This document shows, piece by piece, positions 1 to 9,859 of a stretch of DNA of 42,720 nt. Every line of letters starts with the position of its first letter. Positions within the stretch are counted from its first letter, which is position 1. This DNA is from Guillardia theta CCMP2712 (taxonomy: Eukaryota > Cryptophyceae > Pyrenomonadales > Geminigeraceae), in NCBI RefSeq assembly GCF_000315625.1, contig NW_005434613.1, forward strand, positions 1 through 42,720, in the 5' to 3' direction. Below the pieces are notes generated by a model that made no database searches, was not told the DNA's origin, and saw only the letters and a list, made by a program, of their open reading frames with translations. The position numbers were made by a program, and so were the translations under genes.

Positions 1-1220
1 TTCTGGGAGCGTTCGGCTGCGTACAACAACCAATTATCTTTTCGCTGCCTGTGTCACAACCTAGGGAATCATCGCCGTCTTTGTCCAAACCTACATCCGC
101 AAGATGCTCCTATTCGCTTGGGCACCCGCTTGTCTCCATGCTTCTCTTCCCCACAACTGATAAAAACATTACATTCGCAGGAATGATATTCAATGGAGAC
201 TCTACCTTATGTCTTAGCTCGCTGGTTCTGATACTGAGAAGTCCTGAGGGAAGTTCATTCACATCCGGCATTCATGGCGTTGAATAGTTCATCGATCTTA
301 CACTTGCGATCTATTTGCAATCAAGTTGCCTACACGACTGACATGCCTTATGCTTATGTGCTTGGTTGACACAGAGAGGAGGAAGTATGGGTCTTGTAGA
401 ATGCCAACCAAAACAACAATAAATTGCCTAATCAGAGAGATCCTTTACGAGAAACAATCTTGACACCAAACAACTCTACAGTCAGAGATGTGCTCGAAGC
501 TCAATCATACGAAAGAGGGTTGTGGATGCTTGATCACCAAAAACGAGCAATTCTCCATCTTGCAATGAGCATCAAAAGGATTCGAAAACAGCCCTAGGCT
601 CTGGAATCCATGGCGATGCTGATTCCTACAGCTTCCTTTGAAAAACAAGCTCGAGCTGTTTGAAATGTCGTCTTGCAGTATGCCGCAAAAAGTACAAACA
701 TTTACACATGATCCAACCTTGGATGGCCTGGAGCTTGAATATGATGAAAGAGCCATTGGCTGAGAGCCATCTGGGATTCAAACAAACGCCGCCTGCGCCG
801 GCGGGTGCGGATGCAGCAATGGGGGAAGGGTAGGGCAGGCGATTTGGTTGTATATGCACCCCCCAGGCGTGTAAAAGCGTGTAAGGTCAAAAATAGTTTT
901 AATGTTTGAAACCTTGTTGTTTGGAGGAAGCAAGAATACTTGTAAACCTAAAACTGCTCGACACGGTCCCCGATTCAAACATACTTTCAACCATTATCGA
1001 AGTTTCTGGTACAAATTTTCAGTGCGCCGACCATTCAAAAATCCTGGGCTGAGGTACCCCGCTCGAAAATGATCAAAAGCGAGCATTAGAAAATACCATG
1101 GAATGTCACAATCAGCAGATATTGGCCACATGCTTCGGAGCATTCTCAATGGTTTCCCAAGCTTCCGTCGTTCCTGGCGGCTCTTACTCCACCAGCGCAG
1201 GGGTACCGCAGAACTGCATG
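1..1220. other. No supported gene
   Basis: Short open frames exist on both strands, but none carries a recognisable motif, a plausible intron pattern or a biased composition. I see no RNA gene or repeat. It may be degenerate subtelomere-like sequence, since an interstitial telomeric array follows. Confidence 0.4.
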
Positions 1221-1334
1221 CCAGGAAATAAGGAACCTGCCAGGAAAATAAGGAACCTGCCAGGAAATAAGGAACCTGCCAGGAAATAAGGAACCTACCA
1301 GGAAATAAGGAACCTGCCAGGAAATAAGGAACCT
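1221..1334. repeat. 19-bp tandem satellite
   Basis: Six head-to-tail copies of CCAGGAAATAAGGAACCTG, one with an extra A and one with CTA for CTG. The last copy runs straight into telomeric repeat. The unit is partly palindromic (CCAGG...CCTG). Directly visible; function unknown. Confidence 0.95.
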
Positions 1335-1506
1335 CTAAACCCTAAACCCTAAACCCTAAACCCTAAACCCTAAACCCTAAACCCTAAACCCGAAACCCTA
1401 AACCCTAAACCCTAAACCCATACCTTCTCGGCCTTTTGGCTAAGTTCAAGTGTAGTATCTGTTCTAAACCCTAAACCCTAAACCCTAAACCTTAAACCCT
1501 AAAAAA
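1335..1506. repeat. Interstitial telomeric array (CCCTAAA)n
   Basis: About twelve CCCTAAA units on the left and five to six on the right of a 46-bp foreign insert at 1420-1465. Only a few units vary (CCCGAAA, CCTTAAA). The C-rich strand is the plus strand, so the G-rich strand runs 5' to 3' leftwards and a former chromosome end would have pointed left. TTTAGGG is the plant and algal telomere unit. Being internal, the array marks an old end, a healed break or a telomere capture. Confidence 0.95.
1420..1465 (+). pseudogene. U2 snRNA 5' fragment (nt 1-46) inside telomeric repeat
   Basis: Forty-six bases match the highly conserved start of U2 spliceosomal RNA. They begin at the plant-like 5' end (ATACC), contain TCTCGGCCTTTTGGCTAAG, the branch-site-pairing stretch GTGTAGTATC, and stop at TGTTCT. 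The rest of U2 (stem IIa, Sm site, 3' stem-loops) is absent, and telomeric repeat resumes at once. It cannot make functional U2. Complete 5' end with truncated 3' end is the pattern of a cDNA primed inside U2 and copied to the cap. Confidence 0.93.
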
Positions 1507-1588
1507 CCCCGCGCCTTTCTTGTTCTTGGTTTCATTCTTCGTTTAGTCTCTAAACCCCGCGCCTTTCTTGTTCTTGGTTTCATTCTTC
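1504..1588. repeat. 37-bp direct repeat at the telomeric border
   Basis: Two identical 37-bp copies at 1504-1540 and 1552-1588, each starting AAACCCCGCGCC and ending TTTCATTCTTC, separated by 11 bp containing GTTTAG. They mark the chromosomal side of the telomeric array and could be a repair-associated duplication. Confidence 0.9.
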
Positions 1589-1666
1589 CTCAGCACAGGC
1601 GGCAATTTGCGACCCGTTGCCTCCAGAATAGATCCTGAGTTATGCACCGTGATCAGGACACTTGAA

Positions 1667-2630
1667 ATGAATCCTACAAGATATCTTGTTCTAGGCCTGG
1701 CCGTTTCTTGGTTCAAGTTTGCAGCTCTGGTTGCCCCTTGTAATGGCTTCGGGGTCCCGCCGGCATTGAAATTGTCTCATGTCTTCTCAGCCGCTCGCGG
1801 GCGGGTACGGATCTCAGCCACAAGCTCTGGGAATTCATATGTCGATCAGGTGTGCGAGATGCTGGGGGTTGATGTTGCGAATACGACCTTGAATGTGTAT
1901 GCTGTTGCAATGGAGCTGCAGAAGAAGGACATGGAGAAGGAGAGGGATATGGAGCTGCAGAAGAAGGACATCCAGTGGAGAAGGAGAGGGATATGGAGCT
2001 GCAGAAGCAGGACATGGAGAAGGAGAGGGACATGGAGCTGCAGAAGCAGGACATGGAGAGCCTTGTTCATTACTACAAGCGTGAACTGTCCCCCTTCACT
2101 CGAAGGTGTGCATCAGGCTTGACTGAAATATGCGGAATGATATTGATGACACAGGTATGTCGTTCAAGAAAGTGGTGCAGATAGTTCAATATTCCGAGGA
2201 TGACGCGCTTCAATCTATGTTGTCAGATACGGATCTCAAGGCGATGCTGAAAGGAAAGATTTCTATGACTGCCGTAAATCGGCTCTTGAAGGATGAGGAG
2301 CACGCAAGGTTTCGACGGAAAGTGTGGGAAACGATCGGGGTACCACAGGACCTTTTGATACCCACGTTTGTTTCAAGCACGATGTTGTATGGGCAGATTT
2401 CTGAAATTATACAGGGGTCATCGGGAAAATATGTGTTTCTACCTTCGAATGCAGGCGAATTGGAGATCAGATTTTTCAGTGAGGTTGCAAAGCTTTTCGA
2501 GAAGAGTGTAGACTATTACGACGTCGTGTTGGCAAATGCGGGAGAGACCCTGGAACCTGATTTTTCCCGGAATAGCCAACCGAATTCGACCAGATATTCA
2601 TGGCTATCGGACGGTTGGGTCTCGTTATAA
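1667..2630 (+). pseudogene. Broken gene: presequence, 13-residue repeat, unknown C-terminus
   Basis: From the ATG at 1667 the frame encodes a hydrophobic signal peptide (core LVLGLAVSWFKFAALVA) followed by NGFGVPP and a Ser/Arg/Ala-rich stretch, like a complex-plastid presequence with Phe near the cleavage site. After residue 80 comes a charged helical repeat, MEKERDMELQKKD or a close variant, about four times. A 5-bp insertion (CCAGT, near 1971) shifts the frame in the repeat; the proper repeat frame continues to MESLVHYYKREL. A third frame, 2130-2630, carries a plausible soluble domain (KVVQIVQYSEDDALQSML, then KISMTAVNRLLKDEEH). No intron I can draw reconciles the frames, so I call it broken, though an unseen intron is possible. 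Family not recognised. Confidence 0.5.
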
Positions 2631-3229
2631 GTCCCCAGTCATCTGGTGTTTACTGACGCCCTGACCAAAGCCGCATTGATGAGAAAGCACCAAGGTTGTC
2701 CAGATTAATTGATTCCAAGAAGAGGAGGACAGGATAGCACAGATTCCAGCGTGGATGATGATGACAGTCATGAAGCAGATGCGCCGTTGGATGATCACCA
2801 ACTCATACTTGTTGACGACCACGCTAGATCTTTCATCCAACCAAGTCCACAAGGGGGGAATGTACAGCGGTTGAAAAGAGTGAGACAGTGCAGGATTTGT
2901 CGAAGTGGCAATGGAAAGGTTTTGTACACGAGCACCAAAATCATTATCGGTGAAATCGTATAAGGTGATATTGCTAAACAATAAATCCTTTCGAGTTACA
3001 TTTGTACAACATCAACAATGCTTCTGAAGGGAGTCTGCACACCAAAATCATCCGGCATGGTACTTCGAGACTTTGAAAAGCCTGCGTACCTACTTCGTTG
3101 GGAAGCAATTCGTGCACCGTCAGTGATCAATGCATCAGCCAAATTTCAGTACAAATCGGATCGGAGAGTTTTCTGGTTGGTTTTGATGTACGATCAAGAG
3201 ACATATTGGAAGAGTACTGGAATCCCAGC
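2631..3229. other. No clear gene; possible Cys-rich fragment
   Basis: At 2709-2963 the plus strand encodes an acidic stretch followed by RQCRICRSGNGK, a CxxC pair that could be half of a zinc finger such as those ending some DDE transposases. That is weak. No other supported feature. Confidence 0.2.
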
Positions 3230-3463
3230 CTAAAGAGACATGGCAACCTTCGGGACTGCATCTGCAGGTTCAGGTATCTCCGCCACTTTTGTCTCCCTCT
3301 CTCTTCTTTCACGCTGCCGCCTTCGCAGGTCGTCAATACGCGCTTGTCGCTCCTCTTCCGTCTCCCTTTCTCTTCATTCACGCTGCCGCCTCCTTTGGTT
3401 TTCGAGACACGCAGATCTCTGATCCTCTGTTTCCCTTGCTCTCCTGTTGCACTGGCGATACAT
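3230..3463 (-). pseudogene. Arg/Glu-rich repeat protein fragment with in-frame stop
   Basis: On the minus strand one frame reads two diverged copies of a roughly 26-residue basic helical unit. Copy one is RARETEDQRSACLENQRRRQ; copy two is ETEEERQARIDDLRRRQRER. A TGA (about 3374) separates them, and a tail EIPEPADAVPKVAMSL then a stop follow. Two similar units in one frame mean it was once coding. Tandem R-E-x-x-x-R-x-x-R-L units occur at the N-terminus of some Helitron-like and Ulp1-carrying mobile proteins, so a transposon origin is my inference; retroelement debris lies next to it. Confidence 0.5.
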
Positions 3464-3758
3464 GCTGACCTGCAACAACGTTACTACTGTGAGGGACAGG
3501 CGGGATTGGTGCTTACCTAAATCAATCAGCAGCCAGGCTGGCAACTGCGTGACTCGAACAGTTCACCTGCACCATTTGTCAGCATGAAGATTGCTTGCAA
3601 GCAGGAACTTACAGGCTTGCCAGCCACAGCCATGGTGAGGAGGGGAAGGAGCGAGGGGAGAGAGGGGCTGCAATTTTGTTGGAAAGCCTTAACTTTGGAA
3701 GCTTGTAGAATCTCAACCGATGCATGAAACAGAAGGCGTTTGCAGCCCCTGAAAGCGC
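3464..3758. other. No supported feature
   Basis: Nothing recognised. The sequence contains purine-rich low-complexity stretches (around 3640-3670). Confidence 0.4.
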
Positions 3759-4896
3759 TTGTCCTCAGCTGTCCTTCCCTGCCATTTTTTCGTGGACATC
3801 TTCCAGCACTCGGGCGGTCTGGAAGATGGGGCGATTCGATTTGCCAAGCTCCTTCAATGCACGCTAGGGCCTTTCACGCATCAGCACATTCCTTCGGAGG
3901 CGACGTTGCTCGACTATGACCCTGTCGTGATGATTGGGCTGGACTTCAAGAATGCTGTCAATTCCTTATCCCAGCGTGCATTGATGGACACTTTGCTGGG
4001 TACGGCGTCTTGGGCCCGGGCTACTTCGCGTCCCTGGGTGAATCCCCACGAGTCAGTGAGTCAGTCTTTTACCCTTCCCACTAGAGCCCCTCCTTCGGAA
4101 GACTCAGAACCCTCAGCGGCGCTTGCAGTACTCTCTGATGGAGGCAACGAACGTTCACCCTTCCAACTAGTGCCCCATCCACCTCGCACGAGGGGTCGAT
4201 CGCTTCCTGCATGGGCTACCCCCGGCCAGGCTAGTGCCTCCCACCTGTGATCGTTGTGCTACAGCTCTAGATCCATCGGCGGGAAGCAGTGTCTCTTATT
4301 TGGCCAATTGTCGTCATCGCGCAGCTCTATGGACCACCGCACATGAGCAGTGTACTGTGGCTCTTCGCGACATCTGTGTGGATGCTGGCATCGTCACGAA
4401 GCTTCATCAGCAAGGGGCAAGTACACACCCGGACCCTCGTCCCTCAGCATGGCCCACTAACCGACACATGGGCGACCTTTGGCTCCCTGGCCTCTCCACC
4501 CACGCCTGGAATTGGCTGGTTCTGGACTTCACGATGACTCATCCCTACAACAGCAGCGGCAGCCCCGTCGGACTTTCTGCGCTCTCCGTCCCCGCCCAAC
4601 AGAAGATTTCGGATCATCGCGCAAGTTATGGCACCCATCACCCGCCGAATGCATTTCTTCCCTTCACTGCAGGTACGGATGGTCTTCTTGATGCTGACGC
4701 TTTGCGGTTTCTCTGGTACCTGGCGGATCACCATGGAGCTACGCTGACAGCGGAGTGGGATGGCTGCGCTCAGGAGGCGGTGTATGGGGACCCTGGCTTT
4801 CTTCGTTTGCGTGCTCGCCTGTTTCGGCAGTATCGCTCTCGCATGGGTCTTGCCGTCCTCCTCGCAGGAGCCTTGCGCTACTGCTCTTTGTCCTGA
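3759..4896 (+). pseudogene. Retroelement remnant: RT core plus C-terminal domain (copy 1)
   Basis: The first frame (3759-4250) contains a reverse transcriptase palm-type motif, VVMIGLDFKNAVNSLSQRAL, where the Asp is the expected metal ligand of RT motif A. The second frame (4234-4896) encodes a C-terminal region with TCDRC, a His/Arg stretch (CRHRAALWTTAHEQC), GDLWLPGL, LVLDFTMTHPY, QQKISDHRASY and PNAFLPFTAGTDG. The same region recurs at 23.8-24.5 kb, which confirms it as one domain. The two frames overlap in different registers, so the polyprotein is interrupted. The D...LDF...K spacing resembles a PD-(D/E)xK nuclease, as in non-LTR elements with a restriction-like endonuclease; that is inference. 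The 5' half and the YxDD motif are missing. Confidence 0.65.
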
Positions 4897-5395
4897 TCCT
4901 TGTTCCCCTGCTTGTCGTGCACTTTGAATGCCATCGCTTGCGTGGTTGGAGTAGCGGTTTTCGCTGCCTCCTCCGATTCCTAGTATTTTATTGAAGCGGG
5001 TTTGATCCGCAACTAGATAACTAAAAACCCTAGAGTGCCTGACACGGAAGGAGAAAAAAAGGGGCAGAAAGGATGAGGCAATGCGCTAGTAGAACCAACA
5101 CATGGTCAAATGCAATTTACGGCACACGGTGCTTTGAGGAAGTAGAGTTGAATGGAAAAGACAAACATGGTTGAACATGGAGCCTGCCAATAACCTGAAT
5201 GCGATGTTTGTCAGATATATTGAGAGAGCATTTTTTCCCTCTACCTCTACCTCAACAGGATTTAGGCTGATTGGAAATGAAACAGAGCAGAACTTGCTGT
5301 TAGCACCTAACAGTTGGTTTCCAGGGTAACCTCGTTTTTCAAAATGAGCGAGAGTTTCTATGGAAGAGAAAGGTGAATGAGATGCTTTACCTACT
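4897..5395. other. No supported gene
   Basis: Sequence after the retroelement remnant. Minus-strand open frames here have no recognisable content. The upstream exon of the next gene, if there is one, could lie here. Confidence 0.35.
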
Positions 5396-6183
5396 ATGCT
5401 TCTTTTACTTATTTTGAACTCTGCTAGCCACGTTACAGTTGATGGACACTTGCACGAAGAAGATTCAGGGATAGATGGTACTCTATGCGGTAACTCGATC
5501 GTTGTTGGCACACTACAGCTGACAGTAACATGCAGATGTGAACGAGGACATATTGCGAGGTCCAGAAAATGCAGATGTTTTCATGAAGGAAATATGGTCG
5601 GATGACAATGAAGATTTCCTGCTGCCTCTGATTCCTTGTTCCAACGATGATGGTAATATTCTTTAAACGATGAATTTTTACAGAGCGAGGAAACTTTGTT
5701 ATCCTTTCTACCTCGTAACCTTTGATTTTTCAGTGGAGATTGAAAAAGAGACAGGGATGTCAACTGATCGCAAACCAAGTGTAACGAAAGATCCCGCAAT
5801 TCATGGTTTCTCTCTTTTGGTGTATGTATCGACAAACTGAAGTTTGTGGGCAGCTGCAAACATGAGGATGCAATCATCCATACATGTGATCTCCCTTGCA
5901 TAACTTGCTCGACCTGACTCTCATCGATAAGGCTCAGCTCAAACGGTTTGGGGAAGAAAACGCGTCTCTGCGTATGATAACGAGGTACCTGATCGAGGAG
6001 CGCAAGGAGCTTGTTCGCAAGGTGATACTTCTGGGGGGATTTCATTCCTCAGATTGTGATCAATAGGCCGACGAGGCAGCCAAGAGGAATCAAAACCTGA
6101 ACAGTCTGATCAAGATCATTCGTTGGAGAATTGGAGGCTCTTTTGACATGGAACGGAGTGACTCGACAAAAACAGGCGTCTAG
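5396..6183 (+). CDS. Five-exon small acidic/helical protein, unknown function
   Basis: Predicted exons 5396-5489, 5536-5652, 5734-5819, 5932-6021 and 6067-6183 join in frame to about 167 residues ending at TAG. Introns are 46, 81, 112 and 45 bp with GT-AG ends. Exon 2 reads DVNEDILRGPENADVF then MKEIWSDDNEDFLLPLIPC; exon 4 reads AQLKRFGEENASLRMITRYL then IEERKELVRK; exon 5 starts ADEAAKRNQNLNSLIKIIRW. The middle is acidic and the C-terminal half is amphipathic and probably coiled coil. The start at 5396 is the weakest part: its first 11 residues could be intron or 5' UTR. It ends 190 bp before the 3' end of the convergent Snapin-like gene. I do not recognise the family. Confidence 0.6.
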
Positions 6184-6373
6184 CAACAGCAATGCATGAC
6201 ACACAACAGACTGATGGCATTTCCCTCCGGATGCTTTTTGTACACTATTTCAATTTTTGATTTATTGAATTCTTGTTTTCGTAGAAGATACTTTGATATC
6301 TCCTTGCAATCACAGAATGTGGAGAGATCAGGAGAGAATTGATATTCTGTCAGCATGCAGCCTGCGGAAGAAA

Positions 6374-7145
6374 TCAAAAGATGGTCTGTAAAATGAAGGC
6401 TCCTTGTCCATTTTCAGCTCTTCTCTTTAGTATCATCAGGTGACTAGGATATCATCACCACCACAGACCGGCGGAAGGAACAAATTCTTACCTCTTGTTC
6501 TTTCAATTCCTCCTCTGCATCAGCAGTAGAGCATGCCCCGTTCTTCTCCTGTTGGAAACAAGTGCTCGCTTCAAGATGAGAACACAAAGCACTTATTTAC
6601 ATTGTCCTCAACCTGTTCTTGTTTCTTCTCAGCAGCCAGGAGCTGTTCATGCATTCTGGCAATGTTTTCTACTCGGTCTTGGATCTGCATCACCGTTGTC
6701 TCAACCTTCTTCAATCTCTTCCTTGATGTTGCCAGCTTTGAAGAATAGAAGCTCAGCATCGCATTGTTCTCCTTGTCTTTCAGTTTGAGGATTTCTGGTT
6801 TTGGTCTCTATGTTACCGACAACTAGTCCAACAACAAGTTTCATTCACCAGCAGAAAATCTGTCTATTTGTTTCTCGAGAGCTTCTTGGCTGGGAAAGTA
6901 CAAACACGTTAGAATAAGCTGATCAAAAGATATAAGCTACCTCGCTAGAATTTTCTTCATCTTCTCATCATGCTAAGCAGAAAATGTGAGCGCCACAATG
7001 TGTCTGGGTATGGCACACCAGAAGAGCAACGGGCTCCAGAAGAGCAGTCACACCCTGAGCCAGGGAAGCTTCGCCTCTGCACATTCCATCAACATGAACG
7101 AAAAACGAAAATAGTTTCTCACTTGTTTTGTTCGACGTTGGTCAT
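6374..7145 (-). CDS. Snapin/Pallidin-family protein (BLOC-1/BORC subunit)
   Basis: Seven predicted exons (7145-7123, 7076-7019, 6972-6941, 6889-6849, 6794-6601, 6548-6492, 6424-6374) join without a frame error to about 151 residues; human Snapin has 136. The protein starts MTNVEQNKGEASLAQGVTAL and continues LLEPVALLHDEKMKKILASQ, EALEKQIDRFSAEILKL, FYSSKLATSRKRLKKVETTV, MQIQDRVENIARM. This matches Snapin region by region: a short amphipathic start (ELLKPAV in animals), ESQxELxxQID, a linker, then YxxKLxxxRKR and a second helix. Snapin is a coiled-coil subunit of BLOC-1 and BORC, acting at endosomes and lysosomes in cargo sorting and organelle positioning. The last exon is uncertain; the others are mutually supported by phase. 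Confidence 0.75.
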
Positions 7146-7531
7146 TTTTCCCGAGGATTTTTCAAAGCTGTCAACAAGAGAGCAAGGCGAGGTTTGCGTT
7201 GTCTCAATGCAATATCTGCAGATATCGACACACCGTTAATCAAGGGAAGTAAAACACAGACGATGCACTGAGATTGGGGGATTGTGAGGGATATGATGTA
7301 GGTATTTATGCCGAATGACATTTCCCGCTCGAAGTTTCTTCTTTCTGCTATACCGCGACTTGTCATATGATGACATACACGCTAACATACGCTTCATCGT
7401 GTCTCTTCTCCATTGACATGCAGCCTGAACTTCTCCTATGTGCTGACGTTCCTAGTTTAGGAAAGCGATTGTAACGCCGAAATAACCGATTTAACAGTCC
7501 CATAACGGATTGGGAACGAAGGGGCACAGAT
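7146..7531. promoter_or_regulatory. Divergent intergenic region
   Basis: A 386-bp gap between the start of the Snapin-like gene (leftward) and the next gene (rightward). It must hold both 5' UTRs and probably both promoters. I see no convincing TATA box or other defined element. Confidence 0.4.
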
Positions 7532-9699
7532 ATGGCAAGAGTTGGGATGTCGGCGGGGCTGGCAGGACTCGCAGGCGCCTTGACGATGTCAGGTGAGATG
7601 CGAAGGAAGGAGACAGCGAATGAAGGAAGAGATGCAAACAAGGCAAAGGGACTGATGGGAAGAACATACGAGATACAGAAAAAAATGATATCAAATCAGA
7701 CACGCGTGCTCGATTATCTGTTTGTATCTTTGTGTTGTTCTCACATGTCACAAATGGCTGTGGTTGCAGTCATTTGTGAGTAGCTCTGTATCTCATTAGG
7801 TGAAGGTGGCGCAAGTAGTGAAAAGTCACTGATTAGAGATGGCCCGCCTAGGACTCCACTTGTTCTTCTTCGCTGATGCTTCTCTTGTGATACTCCTCTG
7901 ATGCTTCTCTTCTGATACTCCTCTGATAATGTCCCTGGCAGTTGTTGTAACCCTGTTCTTGTCGATGACGGGAAAGGTTAGCATTTCTCTCTCCCCTTGT
8001 TTCACTTGTTTTACGTCTTTATGCAGGTGGAACTGTTTGGTAGGGATTTGGAGACAGCGAGAGCAATGGGCGTCGAGCCCAAGGTAGTGCTTGACTTGAA
8101 GGCGCCGAGAGTCTCATCGTGACCTGCAGTGGACATCTGGAGCTGCTGCTGACGACTTCAATGACAATATCGGAGCGAACAATCTTGCCATCACTGGGAT
8201 CGTAAAGGGCTTGGAGGCTACCAGAGAGCAGCCAAACCTTGCAGCTGCCTTGTACAAGCTTGAGACCTCGACCAAGAATTCAGGTATGCGAGTTTAGAGA
8301 CCTGTCATGTTTGCTTCTCAACATCTCGTGCAGTTCATCAGCTTGACTCAATGACGAACCCTTCCGGATGGCTTGGAGGCTCGACCCCTGTCATGCCGGA
8401 CCCCGAGGTTTCTTCTCGTTTTCCTACTGTCTCAGCCTCACTCAGCCCTCCAGGGACTCGTTAACCGCTTGCAACGTATGCGACTTTCCAGTCGATACTG
8501 CAGACAACACCCGCAATCGTGCAAGGCATGGGCTGCACAGGACAAGCAGGATGCACGCGGGTCGAGCCTGAAGGCCCGCAAGCAGGAACTGTTCCTCGAC
8601 GGCAGCGGCAACGGGGACGACGGCATGCCTTGGCTTGCACCTTACTCTGCACAGCACACGCAGCAGAGTGCAAGAGACAACAGCATGTGGAGTGATGCGC
8701 ATGAAGCGTCAATGGAGGAACCGCAGGAAGGAAAGGACGTCAATGTTGAAGACCCCCTGTGGTGCGGAGCTGCAAGCTGTGCGGAGAAGAGTTTTGCTCG
8801 TCACCAGCATGAAGTTGCCAAGGGCCTTGGGCATCTCGTGCACAATGAGGCTGCGATCAAGATCGGGGGAGAACGTTACGCCACCCTTCCTGCCAGTGCT
8901 GGTGCAGGAAAGTATGGGTATATCCCGGGCACTGTGATCCCAACAGTGTTCAAGAAGGATAAGCCAAGGATATTGCAAGCTCCCACACAGAAACTTGCTT
9001 CTGTCTCCTCAGGAAACGTTTTCTCGGGGAATGGCGACAGCCTCCTTCCTCACGGCCATCTGTGGGGGTTGAAAAACTCGCATGGGATTCCGAGGTATCA
9101 TGCATACGCTGGCTTCTATGAAGGATCGCAGCCAGACAGGGCGGTGGTCGAGGGTCCAGCGCAGGCCGCGCGAGAAGCGTACGGGCTGGAGGAGAAAGAA
9201 CTTGCTGAGGGCATGGCACGAGCAAGAATGCATAAGGAGAAGCTGATGGAGGCATCCAAGAAAGTTGCAGCCCTGGGGGGCTCAAGGGACGCGAAGAACT
9301 TGGAGGAGGGACGAGAACTTTTCTCCATGGCCAACTCAAAGAACGGGTGACGTCAATTGTAATATCCGCCTCGCTGCTGCTAACGTCTGACGGCCAGGAA
9401 AGTGTTCAGACACATCGATCGTCTATCCCGCACGGGAGCGAGTTTGAAGGCAGCCGATGGAGCAGGTAAGCTGTGAGAACGTGGTGAAGGTCGCGATCTC
9501 AAGGCTCCTCAGGGTTTCCTCGCATGCGAGGGATGGACATGTCGGTCGTGTCCAAGGAAGCGACTCCGCTAGTGCTGGCGCAGGTGAAGTCTTGATGTCG
9601 AAATGTCAGCTCAGCTGATTCTTGGAATGACAGGAGGAGAATTACGCGAAGAAGGAAGCAGCGAGAATCGCAGACATGGCAAAAGAGCTCAGGGGCTGA
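7532..9699 (+). CDS. Nine-exon protein with signal peptide, unknown function
   Basis: Predicted exons 7532-7592, 7942-7976, 8027-8083, 8130-8283, 8334-8407, 8454-9346, 9398-9465, 9513-9583 and 9634-9699 join in frame to about 492 residues. Exons 1 and 2 together make a signal peptide: MARVGMSAGLAGLAGALTMS then VVVTLFLSMTGK. Next come VELFGRDLETARAMGVEPK, GAAADDFNDNIGANNLAITG and a long Ala/Lys/His-rich exon (IKIGGERYATLPASAGAGKY; AREAYGLEEKELAEGMARAR). The C-terminus, YAKKEAARIADMAKELRG, is helical. It should enter the ER, so lumen, plastid route or secretion are all possible; I see no Phe typical of plastid import right after the signal. The first intron (349 bp) holds a short CTGATGCTTCTCTT-type repeat. 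The alternative exon 8 acceptor at 9531 also keeps frame. Family not recognised. It ends 160 bp from the convergent channel gene. Confidence 0.7.
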
Positions 9700-9859
9700 A
9701 GATGTTTTAACAGAAGAAAAATTCACGAAAATAGCGGTGTAGGTGATTCTTGTAGTTTGTTTGTTCTTCACCTCGGATTGTACATCTTGTTGAGTTGGAA
9801 TTCCACCTTCTTGATGCGTTGCAAGAGCTGCAGCAGAGTCAGAGTTGTACAAGAACTGT

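Noticed and set aside
6601-6794. A frameshift in the Snapin-like gene
   Set aside because: Two frames looked coding at first. Moving the acceptor to AAAACCAG before 6794 gives one continuous frame, so no lesion is needed.
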